Assembly (NCBI GenBank): GCA_019116525.1
Contig: DXBM01000045.1
Location: 1-50,651 of the forward strand
Length of the DNA: 50,651 bases
Source of the DNA: Candidatus Olsenella pullistercoris
GTDB taxonomy: Bacteria; Actinomycetota; Coriobacteriia; Coriobacteriales; Atopobiaceae
Direction: 5' to 3'
Position numbers and translations under genes: made by a program
Part shown: piece by piece, positions 17,286 through 26,447 of the stretch
Layout: each line of letters starts with the position of its first letter
Numbering within the stretch: the first letter of the stretch is position 1
Notes under the pieces: model-generated
The model's input: the letters and a program-made list of their open reading frames with translations, nothing else
Told to the model about the DNA's origin: nothing
Database searches by the model: none

Positions 17286-18761
17286 CTAGAGCGCGCGGCT
17301 CGCCTTCCGACGGATCGAGAGGTACTCCATCACGAGCAGCGTGAGCAGGATCGCCATGGAGACGAGCGAGCCCACCACCGCGCCGGCGAGCCCGGAGAAG
17401 CTCACCAGAAGCATCGCCACCGGCACGGAGAAGGCGAACGCGATGAGGTAGAGCTTGGAGACCTCGCCCTGCGCGCGCAGGACCGTGACGATCTGGTAGA
17501 GGAAGTCGATGCAGGCGCAGACGCCGCCGGTCGCCACCATCACGAGGCACAGCCCTCGGAACTGCTCGAAGTCGAGGCCGTACATGAGGCTCATGAGCGG
17601 GATGCCGAGCGTGGCCATGAACAGCGCCATCGCACCCGTGACCAGCGCGATCACACCGATCATCGCGAGCACGAGCAGATCGAAGCGCCGGTGCTTCTCG
17701 GGGTCGTCCCAGATTCTCGCCAGGCGCACGAGCTGCGGCTTGTAGATGAAGCCCGCGACCATGAGGATCGAGTGGGCGGGGAAGTACATGGCGTTGTAGT
17801 AGAGCTGGTTGTCGTAGGAGAGCGCGCCCTCCATCGCGAACTTGGGCACCGAGTCGATGAGGTTGTAGAGGAAGAGCGCCAGGAAGAGCGGGAAGCACTC
17901 CACGAAGAGCTCCCGCACGCCGCGCAGCGTGGCGGGCATGCTGCGGTCGGTCTCGAAGAAGGCGAGCGGCGCGGTGAGCAGGAGCAGCGAGGCCACGGCG
18001 CCCACGGCCATCGCCCAGCTCGCCACGGGGAGGCTGTGCGTGACGAGCAGCGCCAGCGAGAAGGCAACGAGCGCGAGCACGCAGCGCGCCGCCTGCGAGA
18101 GCCCGGCGAGGTAGAGCTTGTCCTTCTGCTGGAGGCGTCCCTCGTAGACGTCGGCGAGGCCGTCCACCGCGCGGAACACCAGCACGCCCATGCAGATGGA
18201 GAACATCTCGGCGTCGTAGCCGCGAATCTGGCACCAGAGCCAGCCCACCGCGAGCATGACCGCGCAGGTGGCAAAGCGGTTGATCTGGTAGTCGAGGAAG
18301 GAGCGCATCTCGTCGAGGTCGGAGACCTGATAGGTGCGCACGCCGTAGTTGGCGAGGAACAGAAGGAGCGTCCCCACCGTGAACGCCATCGAGAACAGGC
18401 CCGCCTGCTCGGCGCCCACGAGCCACGTGGCGACCATCGTGAGCAGCGGGAAGAGGGAGCCCCATGCCGCTTGGCCGAGGGTGTTGCAGACGTAGTCGCG
18501 CTTGGTCTGGTGCGCGAGGTACTGCTCGGTCTGCTCTGAGAACTTGCCGCCAAAGACCGCGGAGATGAGGCGGTCCCACCAGTCGTTGACCACGCGGGCG
18601 AGAAACGCCTCGCGCCCGCGGTCGCGCTGCCGGCGCACTCGGCGGTGCCGCGTCTCCACGCGCACGCCATAGCGCGGGGTGCGTGCGGGCGCGGCGGGGG
18701 CGCCCTCTCCGGCGCTCTGCCGGCGCGCGCCCACGAGGCGCTTGAGCGGGTTCCTGGGCAT
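17286..18761 (-). CDS. Polysaccharide/lipid flippase-like membrane protein (MOP superfamily)
   Basis: A 491-residue protein with a basic cytoplasmic head of about 80 residues and roughly 12-14 membrane helices. Overall layout matches Wzx/MurJ-like flippases of the MOP superfamily: paired bundles, with QTKRDYVCNTLGQAAWG before the first helices and charged intracellular loops. Such proteins move lipid-linked sugars across the membrane. No glycosyltransferase or polysaccharide gene is nearby, so the substrate is unknown. The ATG at 18761 follows AAAGGAG. It is divergent from ppc and convergent with the flavodoxin-fold gene. The long Arg-rich N-terminal extension (RRVRRQRDRGREAFLARV) is unusual and may bind acidic lipids or a partner. 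Confidence 0.75.
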   Translation of the reverse strand: MPRNPLKRLVGARRQSAGEGAPAAPARTPRYGVRVETRHRRVRRQRDRGREAFLARVVNDWWDRLISAVFGGKFSEQTEQYLAHQTKRDYVCNTLGQAAWGSLFPLLTMVATWLVGAEQAGLFSMAFTVGTLLLFLANYGVRTYQVSDLDEMRSFLDYQINRFATCAVMLAVGWLWCQIRGYDAEMFSICMGVLVFRAVDGLADVYEGRLQQKDKLYLAGLSQAARCVLALVAFSLALLVTHSLPVASWAMAVGAVASLLLLTAPLAFFETDRSMPATLRGVRELFVECFPLFLALFLYNLIDSVPKFAMEGALSYDNQLYYNAMYFPAHSILMVAGFIYKPQLVRLARIWDDPEKHRRFDLLVLAMIGVIALVTGAMALFMATLGIPLMSLMYGLDFEQFRGLCLVMVATGGVCACIDFLYQIVTVLRAQGEVSKLYLIAFAFSVPVAMLLVSFSGLAGAVVGSLVSMAILLTLLVMEYLSIRRKASRAL

Positions 18762-18976
18762 GTGCGGGCGACTCCTTTCGCTGGCTCTCTCGGCACACGA
18801 TTGTAGCGGCAGGGCGTGACGGGAATGTTAAGGGCCCGCTTGCTCACGTGGCACCGTCCCTCGCCTCGCGTGAACAACGCGTTTCTCGCCAGGGTCTTTT
18901 GTGAGGGGTCTTCCGCATGGGCGCCCGGGCGCGGTATTGTCTTAGGCGGAACCGTACGACCGGCAAAGGAGCAGCG

Positions 18977-21679
18977 TTGGCCGAGAAGAACGCGCATGCA
19001 GCGGGCTCTCCCGATACCATGCCCACCCTCAACGTTCCCGAGAGCATAGCCGAGAACATGGACCTGTTCCTGCGCCTGGTGCGCAAGGTGCTCGACGAGT
19101 TTGACCCCGGGCTGCTCGAGACCTTTGACGTCCTGCTCTCCGACGCCTTCCGGGCCAACGCCGACGAGGCGGCCGAGACGCAGGACGAGCTCGCCGCCTT
19201 CGCCGAGCTCGAGCGCACGCTCGACGCGCTCGACGAGCGCCGCGCCACGCTCCTCATGCGCGCCTTCGTGGCCTACTTCCACCTCGCCAACATCTGCGAG
19301 GAGCGCTACCGCGTGGACTCGCTGCGCGAGCGCGAGGCGGCCGTGGACCCGTCCGCCGAGGCCGACCCGGTGAACGACCTCACCGTGGCCTACCGGCGCC
19401 TGGTCGAGGAGTGCGGCCGCGGCCGCGCGATTGCCCTGCTCCAGCGCCTCGAGTTCCGCCCGGTCTTCACCGCGCACCCCACGGAGGCCCGTCGCAAGGC
19501 GGTCGAGGGCAAGATCCGCCGCATCTCGGAGCTGCTCGAGGAGCGTCCGCGCCTGGGCGGTGCGGCCCTCGCCGAGAACGAGCGGCGCCTGCTCCAGGAG
19601 ATCGACGCGCTCCTGCGCACCTCGCCGATCGCGCACAAGAAGCCCACCCCGGTCGAGGAGGCCGACACCATCGTCGACATCTTCGACAACACCCTCTTTG
19701 ACATGGTGCCCGACGTCTACCGCCGCTTTGACGACTGGGAGCTCGGCGAGCGCGCGGGCACCGTCCCGCCCGTCTGCCCGGCGTTCTTCCACCCCGGCAG
19801 CTGGATCGGCTCGGACCGCGACGGCAACCCCAACGTCACCGCGCGCGTGAGCCGGCAGGTGGCCGAGAAGTTCCGCACCCACGTGCTCGGGCGCCTGGCC
19901 GACGCCACGCAGGCGTGCGGCCGCAACCTCACGCTCGACGCGATCTCGACGCCCCCCTCGGACCAGCTCGTGAACCTCTGGAGCCACCAGGTCGAGATGA
20001 GCGAGGAGCTCACGGCCCGCGCCCTCGGCATCTCTGCGAGCGAGCTTCATCGCGCCGCCATGCTCGTCATCGCCGAGCGCCTGCGCGCCACGATCGGGCG
20101 CGTCTCCGACGTCATGTACGCGAGCGCCGAGGACTACATCGCCGACCTGCGCGTCGTGCAGTCGTCGCTCGCGCGCGCCGGAGCGGTCCGCGCGGCGTAC
20201 GGCCCGGTCCAGCGCCTCATCTGGCAGGCGCAGACCTTTGGCTTCCACCTCGTCGAGATGGAGTTCCGTCAGCACTCGCTCGTGCACGCGCGCGCCCTCG
20301 AGGACATCCGCGAGCACGGCCGCTGGGGCGAGCGCGGGGAGCTCGAGCCCATGACGCGCGAGGTGCTCGACACGTTCCGCGCCATCTCGCAGATCCAGCG
20401 CCGCAACGGCATCGACGCCGCGCGCCGCTACATCATCTCCTTCACGCGCTCTGCCCAGGACGTGGCCAACGTCTACGAGCTCGCCCACCTTGCCTTCGCG
20501 CACGAGGCCGACGTGCCCACGCTGGACGTCATCCCGCTCTTCGAGCAGGCGGACGACCTCGAGCACGCTGTTGACACCCTCTCCGAGGTGATTCGCCTTC
20601 CCGAGGTCCAGCGCCGTCTGGCCGAGACGGGCCGTCGCCTCGAGGTCATGCTCGGCTACTCCGACTCCTCCAAGGACGCCGGGCCCACCTCGGCCACGCT
20701 CGTGCTGCATGCCACGCAGGGCGCGATCGCGCGCTGGGCAGAGGAGAACGACATCGACCTGGTGCTCATGCACGGTCGCGGTGGCGCCGTCGGCCGCGGC
20801 GGCGGGCCCGCCAACCGCGCGGTCCTCTCCCAGCCGGCGGGCTCCGTGAACGGCTGCTTTAAGCTTACCGAGCAGGGCGAGGTCATCTTCGCGCGCTACG
20901 GCAACCCCACGCTCGCCCGGCGCCACGTGGAGTCGGTCGCCGGGGCCACGCTCCTCTCGTCCGCGCCCTCGATTGAGCTTCTCAACACCGAGGCGACCGA
21001 GCGCTACGACGCGCTCGCCGCCGAGCTGGATATCGCCTCGCGCGAGCGCTACCTCGACCTGCTCCACACTGAGGGCTTCGCCGAGTGGTTCTCGACGGTG
21101 ACGCCGCTCGCTGAGGTCGGCCTCATGCCGATCGGCTCCCGCCCGGCCAAGCGCGGCCTCGGCGCGAAGTCCCTCGACGACCTGCGCGCCATCCCGTGGA
21201 TCTTCTCGTGGTCCCAGGCGCGCGTGAACCTGGCTGCCTGGTACGGGCTGGGCTCCGCCTGCGAGCGCATCGGGGACCTCGACCGCCTGCGCGCCGCCTA
21301 CGCCGAGTGGCCGCTCTTCACGACGTTCATTGACAACGTGGAGATGTCGCTCTCCAAGGTGGACGAGCGCATCGCGCGGCTCTACCTCGCGCTGGGCGAC
21401 CGCGACGACCTCGCGGGGAAGGTCATCGAGGAGATGGAGCTCACGCGCCGCTGGGTGCTCGCCATCGCTGGCGACGAGTGGCCGCTGCAGCACCGGCGCG
21501 TGCTTGGGCCCGTCATTCGCATGCGCCTGCCGTTCGTGAACGTGCTCTCCGTCACGCAGGCCCTCGCGCTGCGCCGCCTGCGCGCGGGCGACCTCACCCC
21601 GCAGGAGCACGACAGCCTCACCTATCTCATCCTCTGCACCGTCTCGGGCGTTGCCGCCGGCCTCCAGAACACGGGGTGA
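18977..21679 (+). CDS. ppc: Phosphoenolpyruvate carboxylase
   Basis: A 900-residue cytoplasmic enzyme converting PEP and bicarbonate to oxaloacetate, refilling the TCA-type acids used in fermentation and biosynthesis. Catalytic landmarks are complete: the essential His in VFTAHPTEARR, the GYSDSSKDAG segment, the mobile loop HGRGGAVGRGGGPAN, and the C-terminal QNTG. Length matches bacterial Ppc. The start is the TTG at 18977, with AAAGGAG 6 nt before it; upstream in-frame codons have no support. A hairpin at 21707-21733 ends the gene. There is no visible allosteric signature that would tell whether acetyl-CoA or aspartate control it. Confidence 0.97.
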   Translation: MAEKNAHAAGSPDTMPTLNVPESIAENMDLFLRLVRKVLDEFDPGLLETFDVLLSDAFRANADEAAETQDELAAFAELERTLDALDERRATLLMRAFVAYFHLANICEERYRVDSLREREAAVDPSAEADPVNDLTVAYRRLVEECGRGRAIALLQRLEFRPVFTAHPTEARRKAVEGKIRRISELLEERPRLGGAALAENERRLLQEIDALLRTSPIAHKKPTPVEEADTIVDIFDNTLFDMVPDVYRRFDDWELGERAGTVPPVCPAFFHPGSWIGSDRDGNPNVTARVSRQVAEKFRTHVLGRLADATQACGRNLTLDAISTPPSDQLVNLWSHQVEMSEELTARALGISASELHRAAMLVIAERLRATIGRVSDVMYASAEDYIADLRVVQSSLARAGAVRAAYGPVQRLIWQAQTFGFHLVEMEFRQHSLVHARALEDIREHGRWGERGELEPMTREVLDTFRAISQIQRRNGIDAARRYIISFTRSAQDVANVYELAHLAFAHEADVPTLDVIPLFEQADDLEHAVDTLSEVIRLPEVQRRLAETGRRLEVMLGYSDSSKDAGPTSATLVLHATQGAIARWAEENDIDLVLMHGRGGAVGRGGGPANRAVLSQPAGSVNGCFKLTEQGEVIFARYGNPTLARRHVESVAGATLLSSAPSIELLNTEATERYDALAAELDIASRERYLDLLHTEGFAEWFSTVTPLAEVGLMPIGSRPAKRGLGAKSLDDLRAIPWIFSWSQARVNLAAWYGLGSACERIGDLDRLRAAYAEWPLFTTFIDNVEMSLSKVDERIARLYLALGDRDDLAGKVIEEMELTRRWVLAIAGDEWPLQHRRVLGPVIRMRLPFVNVLSVTQALALRRLRAGDLTPQEHDSLTYLILCTVSGVAAGLQNTG

Positions 21680-21706
21680 CGTCGCTGCGCCGACGGGCGG
21701 TGAGCG

Positions 21707-21733
21707 GCGGAGGCCCCGCGAAGCTGCCTCCGC
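21707..21733 (+). terminator. ppc terminator hairpin
   Basis: GCGGAGGC pairs with GCCTCCGC across an 11-nt loop, 28 bp after the ppc stop. Confidence 0.6.
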
Positions 21734-22208
21734 GGCGCCTGCTGGAGATAATCGCACGATGTAAGGGGATACTCGCGCGGGCCCTCTGCAACGCAGGTGG
21801 CCCGCGCACTGCCACCGAGCGTGCTTCTCGGGATTGCCCTGACCGTCGTGCTGATTGCTGTGCACGATGTGGTGGGGCGGCTGAGGGCGCACGGCCCTTC
21901 CGACCGGTGTCGCGTCGCGGTGGAGAGCGGCGCTCGCGGGGGAGGGGCGCCTGAAAGGGCTTCCTATGGCTGAAATGGGCCGAAGTGTGGGACTGAGTGT
22001 TCGATCGGCTTGCCAGGGGGCTTCAGGGGCTTGCGTTTCCCCAGATAATCAGTGCGAAGTGGATGGGGAAGCCTAGTTGTCACGCGCTCGGGCCCGCACT
22101 TCGCGCCTTCCGAGCCAGTGCGAGCCAGATTAAGTGCCCCTTGCGGTATTTGCGCCCCGTGGCCATCCAAAGAAGTTTACATTGTGTAACTCAATCGGCG
22201 AACGGCGC

Positions 22209-22239
22209 TTGCGCCCCCTTGAGTAAGCCTTATATTACT
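22209..22239 (+). promoter_or_regulatory. Probable feoA promoter with overlapping inverted repeat
   Basis: TTGCGC (22209) and TATATT (22231-22236) are 16 bp apart, giving a leader of about 38 nt. The -10 is covered by AGTAA, 8 nt, TTACT (22222-22239), a possible operator. It is not an obvious IdeR/DtxR site. Confidence 0.45.
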
Positions 22240-22280
22240 TGTGTTGAGTTCGAGGAGGATAACTTCAAGGGAGGCGAGAG

Positions 22281-22514
22281 ATGGCATCTGAGGCCCAGCT
22301 GCCGCTCGCGATGGTGGGCCCCAACGAGACGGCCCGCGTCGCTCGGGTGCGCGGCGACGCCGACCTGCGACAGCACCTCGCAGAGCTCGGCTTTGTGGAG
22401 GGTTCGTCGGTCAAGGTCGTCTCGAGGGCCGCGGGCGACGTCATCGTGAGCGTCAAGGGCGCCCGCCTGGCACTCAACCGCTCGATGGCGAGCCGCATCA
22501 CGGTGGTTCTCTAG
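22281..22514 (+). CDS. feoA: FeoA-domain protein 1
   Basis: A 77-residue SH3-like FeoA protein: VARVRGDADLRQHLAELGFVEGSSVKVVSR, then GDVIVSVKGARLALNRSMASRI. FeoA is a small cytoplasmic accessory of the FeoB ferrous iron permease. The ATG at 22281 follows AAGGGAGG. It is first in a run of two feoA genes and feoB. It is more divergent than the second copy, with a longer N-terminus (MASEAQLPLAMVGPNE). Confidence 0.93.
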   Translation: MASEAQLPLAMVGPNETARVARVRGDADLRQHLAELGFVEGSSVKVVSRAAGDVIVSVKGARLALNRSMASRITVVL

Positions 22515-22556
22515 TTTATTGGCGCCGGCTCGGCCGGCAGGAGAGAAAGGCAATGC

Positions 22557-22799
22557 ATGACAACTCTCAAGGACGTGAGGGTGGGGGAGAGCGCCACCGT
22601 GTCCAAGCTCACAGGCTCTGGGGCCCTCAAGCGGCGCATCATGGACATGGGCCTCACCAAGGGCACTCGTGTCTACGTGCGCAAGGTGGCCCCGCTCGGC
22701 GACCCCGTGGAGCTCACGGTGCGAGGCTACGAGCTCTCGATCAGGAAGGACGAGGCGGCGAGCGTCGAGGTCAGCGACGTCGCGCAGGGAGAGCGCTAG
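22557..22799 (+). CDS. feoA: FeoA-domain protein 2
   Basis: An 80-residue FeoA protein with canonical pattern LTGSGALKRRIMDMGLTKGTRVYVRKVAPLGDP followed by VRGYELSIRKDEA. It lies 42 bp after the first feoA and 124 bp before feoB. Two adjacent FeoA domains next to one FeoB may form a heteromeric cytoplasmic cap. The start ATG at 22557 follows GAGAAAGG. Confidence 0.94.
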   Translation: MTTLKDVRVGESATVSKLTGSGALKRRIMDMGLTKGTRVYVRKVAPLGDPVELTVRGYELSIRKDEAASVEVSDVAQGER

Positions 22800-22860
22800 G
22801 CGCCGAGAGAGCGACATGGCAGGCAGCGGCCCGGAGAGGCCGTTTTTCTCGCCCCACAAG

Positions 22861-22879
22861 TAAGCTTAGGCTAACAAAT
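22861..22879 (+). promoter_or_regulatory. IdeR/DtxR-like operator before feoB
   Basis: TAAGCTTAGGCTAACAAAT matches the known actinobacterial iron box TTAGGTTAGGCTAACCTAA at 14 of 19 positions. A second partial half-site, TTGGCTAAC, lies at 22900-22908. It suggests an iron-repressed internal promoter for feoB. No DtxR-family gene is in the window. Confidence 0.55.
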
Positions 22880-22923
22880 GGCACCGCGCAAGTAGCAATT
22901 GGCTAACTTGAGAAAGGCAAGGT

Positions 22924-25599
22924 ATGGCAGAAACCGTAATCGGTCTCGCAGGAAACCCAAACTGCGGCAAGACCACGCTGTTCAACGAGCTCACGGGCTC
23001 CAACGGCTACGTTGGCAACTGGCCCGGCGTCACCGTGGAGAAGAAGCAGGCAACCTGGCGTGCCAACAGGGAGGTCACCTTCGTTGACCTCCCGGGCATC
23101 TACTCGCTCTCCCCGTACACGCCCGAGGAGGTCGTCTCGCGCGACTACCTCGTGACCGAGCGGCCTGACGCCGTGATCAACCTCGTTGACGTCACCAACC
23201 TCGAGCGCAACCTCTACCTCACCACGCAGCTCCTCGAGACGGGGCGCCCCGTGGTCGTGGGCCTCAACATGTGCGACCTGCTCAAGGAGCGCGGTGACGT
23301 CATTGACACGGCGGCCCTCTCCGAGCGCCTGGGCGTGCCTGTGGTCGAGGTGTCGGCGCTGCGCGCGACCAACCTGGACGAGCTGGTCACAAAGGCAGTG
23401 GCAGCCGGACAGGCGGGCAAGGCCCAGGCGGGCGCGCGGTGCTTCTCGCCCGAGGTCGAGGAGGCGCTCGGGAAGATCTCCCAGATCGTCTCCGACTCCT
23501 GCGACGCCAGCCTCGCGCGCTGGTACTCGGTCAAGGTCTTTGAGCGCGACGCCGATGCCATCAAGGAGCTGAGCCTGAGCTCTGCGCAGCTCAACCAGGC
23601 CGAGAAGGTCATCAAGGCCGTCGAGCGCTCCCGTGACGACGACGCCGAGTCCATCATCACCTCGGACCGCTACGACTGGATCTCGGGCGTGATGGACGCC
23701 TGCGTGCGCAAGGCGCCCAAGAAGCTCAGCCTCTCCGAGAAGATCGACCGCGTAGTGACCAACCGCGTCCTCGGCCTGCCCATCTTCGTGGCAGTGATGT
23801 TCGCCGTGTACTTCGTGGCCGTCTCGACGGTGGGCACTTGGGGGACCGTCTGGGCAAACGATGGCGTGTTCGGTGACGGCTGGCTGTGGAACCCCTCCGA
23901 CCAGTCCGCCTACGAAACGGCCGTCGAGGAGTACGACGCCGGCTACTACAGCGACAAGATCGACGGCTTCATAGCCGCGGCCGAGGCCGACGGCATGAGC
24001 ACGGACGGCGTCGCCGACGCGGTGGTCGCGCTCGCCGAGGACCCCTCCGACGCTGACGCGCAGGCCGTCGTGAGCGCCTTTGTCGCCGAGGCGACCGCCG
24101 CAGACGTGGTTGCCACCGACGTGCCCATGCACGACGGGGACGGCAACTTCCTCGACGCGAACGAGGAGGTCGTGACCCGCATAGACGCCGAGGGAGAGCC
24201 GGTGCTCGCCGACGGCCAAGAGCTCGCGGTCATCGACGCCGTCACGGTGTCGGACTTCGAGGAGGCCGTCGCCGCGCAGGAGGGCGCGCCGTCGCTCGAG
24301 GACTACGGCAGCTTCGTGCCGTCCGTGCCCTCGGTGATCGAGGGCTGGCTCGCCGCGGCTGGTGCGTCTGAGTTCGTGACCGCACTCGTGCTCGACGGCA
24401 TCGTCGCCGGCGTGGGCGCGGTGCTCGGCTTCATCCCGCAGATGCTCGTCCTCTTCGTCATGCTCTGCTTCCTCGAGGACTGCGGGTACATGAGCCGCGT
24501 CGCCTTTGTCATGGACCGCGTGTTCCGTCGCTTCGGCCTCTCCGGCAAGTCCTTCATCCCGATGCTCATCTCCTCCGGCTGTGGCGTGCCCGGCGTCATG
24601 GCAACCAAGACCATCGAGAACGAGAAGGACCGTCGCATGACGGCCATGCTCACGACGATGATTCCGTGCGGCGCCAAGACCCCGATCATCGCGCTCGTGA
24701 TGGGCGTGCTCATCGGCGGCTCCGACGCGTGGTGGGTCGCCCCGATGTTCTACTTCCTCGGCCTTGCCGCCATCATCGTCTCGGCCCTCATGCTCAAGAA
24801 GACCAAGATGTTCGCCGGCGAGCCCGCCCCGTTCGTGATGGAGCTCCCCAACTATCACTTCCCGACGCTCAAGAGCTGGTGGCTGCACGTCTGGGAGCGC
24901 ATCTCCGCGTACCTCAAGAAGGCGACGACGATCATCTTCGCTGCGTCCGTGGTCGTGTGGTTCCTGCTCGAGTTCGGCTTTGCCGGATGGGAGGGCGGCA
25001 ACGGCGCCTTTGGGTTCCTCTCCCTCATGGAGGGCGTCCCCGAGTACTACACCGACTACTCGCTGCTCGCTATCGTGGGCAACGCCGTGGCGTGGATTTT
25101 CGCCCCGCTCGGCGCCGACACCTGGCAGGCAGCCGCCGCCTCCATCAACGCCCTCATCGCCAAGGAGAACCTCGTCTCCACCTTTGGCGTGATCTACGGC
25201 ATCGGCGACGCGACCGAGAACTCCGTGACCATGTGGAGCGGCTTCGCCGGCATGTTCACCGACGCGTCCGGCATCCTGCACGTTGGCGCCATGTGCGCGT
25301 TCGTGGCCTTCAACATGCTTGACGCCCCGTGCTTCGCTGCAATCGGCACGATCCGCCGGCAGATGGATAGTCCCAAGTGGTTCTGGTTCGCGATCGGCTA
25401 CCAGTGCGTGTTCGCCTGGGTCGTCGGCCTCATCATCAACCAGCTCTGGGAGCTCTTCGTGCTGGGGAACTTTGGAGTGTGGACCGTGGTGGCGTTCGTG
25501 GCTCTCGCGGCGATGATCTTCCAGATCGCGCGCCCGATGCCCAAGCAGGGCGACTCTGAGGAGAAGATCCTCTCCGACCTGTCCGAGTCCGCCGCATAG
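22924..25599 (+). CDS. feoB: Ferrous iron transport protein B with extended extracytoplasmic insert
   Basis: An 891-residue Fe2+ permease. The N-terminal GTPase has G1 GNPNCGKTT, G3 DLPGIYSLSPYT and G4 NMCD, followed by the helical GDI-like domain to about 275. The membrane domain has both Gate-type halves, including YMSRVAFVMDRVFRRFGLSG, SFIPMLISSGCGVPGVMA and PCGAKTPI. Between the first helix (about 283-303) and the next conserved segment (about 470) lies an acidic, Ala/Asp-rich stretch of some 155 residues, where most FeoB proteins have about 35-40. That insert should face outside. The ATG at 22924 follows GAGAAAGG. An iron-box-like site lies just upstream. Confidence 0.96.
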   Translation: MAETVIGLAGNPNCGKTTLFNELTGSNGYVGNWPGVTVEKKQATWRANREVTFVDLPGIYSLSPYTPEEVVSRDYLVTERPDAVINLVDVTNLERNLYLTTQLLETGRPVVVGLNMCDLLKERGDVIDTAALSERLGVPVVEVSALRATNLDELVTKAVAAGQAGKAQAGARCFSPEVEEALGKISQIVSDSCDASLARWYSVKVFERDADAIKELSLSSAQLNQAEKVIKAVERSRDDDAESIITSDRYDWISGVMDACVRKAPKKLSLSEKIDRVVTNRVLGLPIFVAVMFAVYFVAVSTVGTWGTVWANDGVFGDGWLWNPSDQSAYETAVEEYDAGYYSDKIDGFIAAAEADGMSTDGVADAVVALAEDPSDADAQAVVSAFVAEATAADVVATDVPMHDGDGNFLDANEEVVTRIDAEGEPVLADGQELAVIDAVTVSDFEEAVAAQEGAPSLEDYGSFVPSVPSVIEGWLAAAGASEFVTALVLDGIVAGVGAVLGFIPQMLVLFVMLCFLEDCGYMSRVAFVMDRVFRRFGLSGKSFIPMLISSGCGVPGVMATKTIENEKDRRMTAMLTTMIPCGAKTPIIALVMGVLIGGSDAWWVAPMFYFLGLAAIIVSALMLKKTKMFAGEPAPFVMELPNYHFPTLKSWWLHVWERISAYLKKATTIIFAASVVVWFLLEFGFAGWEGGNGAFGFLSLMEGVPEYYTDYSLLAIVGNAVAWIFAPLGADTWQAAAASINALIAKENLVSTFGVIYGIGDATENSVTMWSGFAGMFTDASGILHVGAMCAFVAFNMLDAPCFAAIGTIRRQMDSPKWFWFAIGYQCVFAWVVGLIINQLWELFVLGNFGVWTVVAFVALAAMIFQIARPMPKQGDSEEKILSDLSESAA

Positions 25600-25680
25600 G
25601 CAACGTTCAGCCAGGGTTGTGGGCGCGTCGTCGGTCGAGCTTGCCGGCGGCGCGCCCTTCTCGCCAGAAGGGGGCGCTCA

Positions 25681-26045
25681 TGATCAACGTGGTCATCATC
25701 CTAGCGGTGGCTGCTGTGGTTATTGTTGCGGTGAGCCGTTACGTGCGGACGCTGCGTCGTGGTGGCTGCGGGTGCGGCTGCTCGGGCGGGGGAGGTGAGC
25801 ACGTCTCCCGTCCGCGGGTGGCAGACACCAACGAGGCTCACTACCCCTACGTCGTGGAGCTTACGGTGGAGGGGATGCACTGCGAGCGGTGCCTGGCCGC
25901 CGTGGAGGCCGCGCTCAACGGTATCGGCGGCGTGTGGGCCCGCGCCAGCCTGCCCGACAAGGTGCGCGTCCTCTCCAAGGGCCCGATTGACGCCGCGGCG
26001 CTCGCGGCTGCCGTGCGTAAGGCGGGCTACCGGGTGGCAGGATAG
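25681..26045 (+). CDS. FeoB-associated Cys-rich membrane protein fused to an HMA metal-binding domain
   Basis: A 121-residue fusion. Residues 1-21 form one membrane helix, followed by a basic turn and the cluster GGCGCGCSGGGG, as in FeoB-associated Cys-rich proteins. Residues 56-120 are a heavy-metal-associated domain: VVELTVEGMHCERCLAAVEAAL, with the CxxC at C68 and C71, and GYRVAG at the end. HMA domains carry Cu+ or other soft metals in chaperones and P-type ATPases. The gene is 81 bp after feoB, so it may bind or hand on iron or copper at the membrane; that is inference. The ATG at 25681 follows an AGAAGGGGG site. Confidence 0.85.
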
Positions 26046-26078
26046 CCATGGCACGCCCTGACGACCGTTCGGCGTCCG

Positions 26079-26447
26079 TTATACGACGCGACCAAATAGG
26101 CCCTGCAGCTTTTTGTCAAACGTGAGAACCGAGCGCCCGCCCTCGGCCACCTCGGCCGCCAGCACGCAGTCAACAAAGTCGAAGGAGCTCCCGCTGTACA
26201 ACCCCAAAGCCGTTGCGGCAACGCGCTTGCGACGACACACCACCTCATCGAGCAGAATGCCGAGGCTTTCGGCAATATCCGAGCGACTGGCGTGATACAC
26301 GCCCGAGAGCACGTACACGCACTCGGCCAACACCTCGACCGTGACCTCGGCACCCGACGCTATGTTCTCTGCGACAAGATCTGCTTGCTCCTGGACATCC
26401 TCCAGCAGGTAGCTGAGCACCGCGTTGGCATCAAGCAGTCTTTCCAT
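26079..26447 (-). CDS. PIN-domain toxin (VapC-like)
   Basis: A 122-residue PIN ribonuclease. The acidic active-site residues are present in order: LLDANAVLSYL (D6), the Glu of EVLAECVYVL, the Asp in FDFVDCVLAAEV and TFDKKL near the end. PIN toxins cut RNA, often tRNA or rRNA, when the antitoxin is lost. The ATG at 26447 lies inside the end of the antitoxin gene (17-bp overlap), the usual antitoxin-first order. The sequence is close to the PIN group that pairs with Phd/YefM-type partners. It could serve as a stability module or in stress response. Confidence 0.88.
   Translation of the reverse strand: MERLLDANAVLSYLLEDVQEQADLVAENIASGAEVTVEVLAECVYVLSGVYHASRSDIAESLGILLDEVVCRRKRVAATALGLYSGSSFDFVDCVLAAEVAEGGRSVLTFDKKLQGLFGRVV

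Larger units (their letters stand above)
21680..22280. other. 600-bp intergenic region between ppc and feoA
   Basis: No gene is supported. It holds the ppc terminator (21707-21733), a second strong hairpin at 21776-21806 (CGCGGGCC with GGCCCGCG), and a stretch at 21977-22107 with competing inverted repeats. GGGCCGAAGTGTGGGACTGAG can pair imperfectly with sequence at 22087-22107, and GCGAAGTG at 22054 pairs perfectly with CACTTCGC at 22097. The feoA promoter follows. Confidence 0.6.

Noticed and set aside
18940-18976. Iron-box-like CTTAGGC upstream of ppc
   Set aside because: Only the first six bases match; the second half-site is missing, and ppc is not expected in an iron regulon.
17660-21892. 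A 1410-codon open frame on the minus strand
   Set aside because: It runs antisense through all of ppc and into the flippase gene in another frame. Its translation is Arg/Ala/His-rich low complexity, as expected from the shadow of a high-GC gene.
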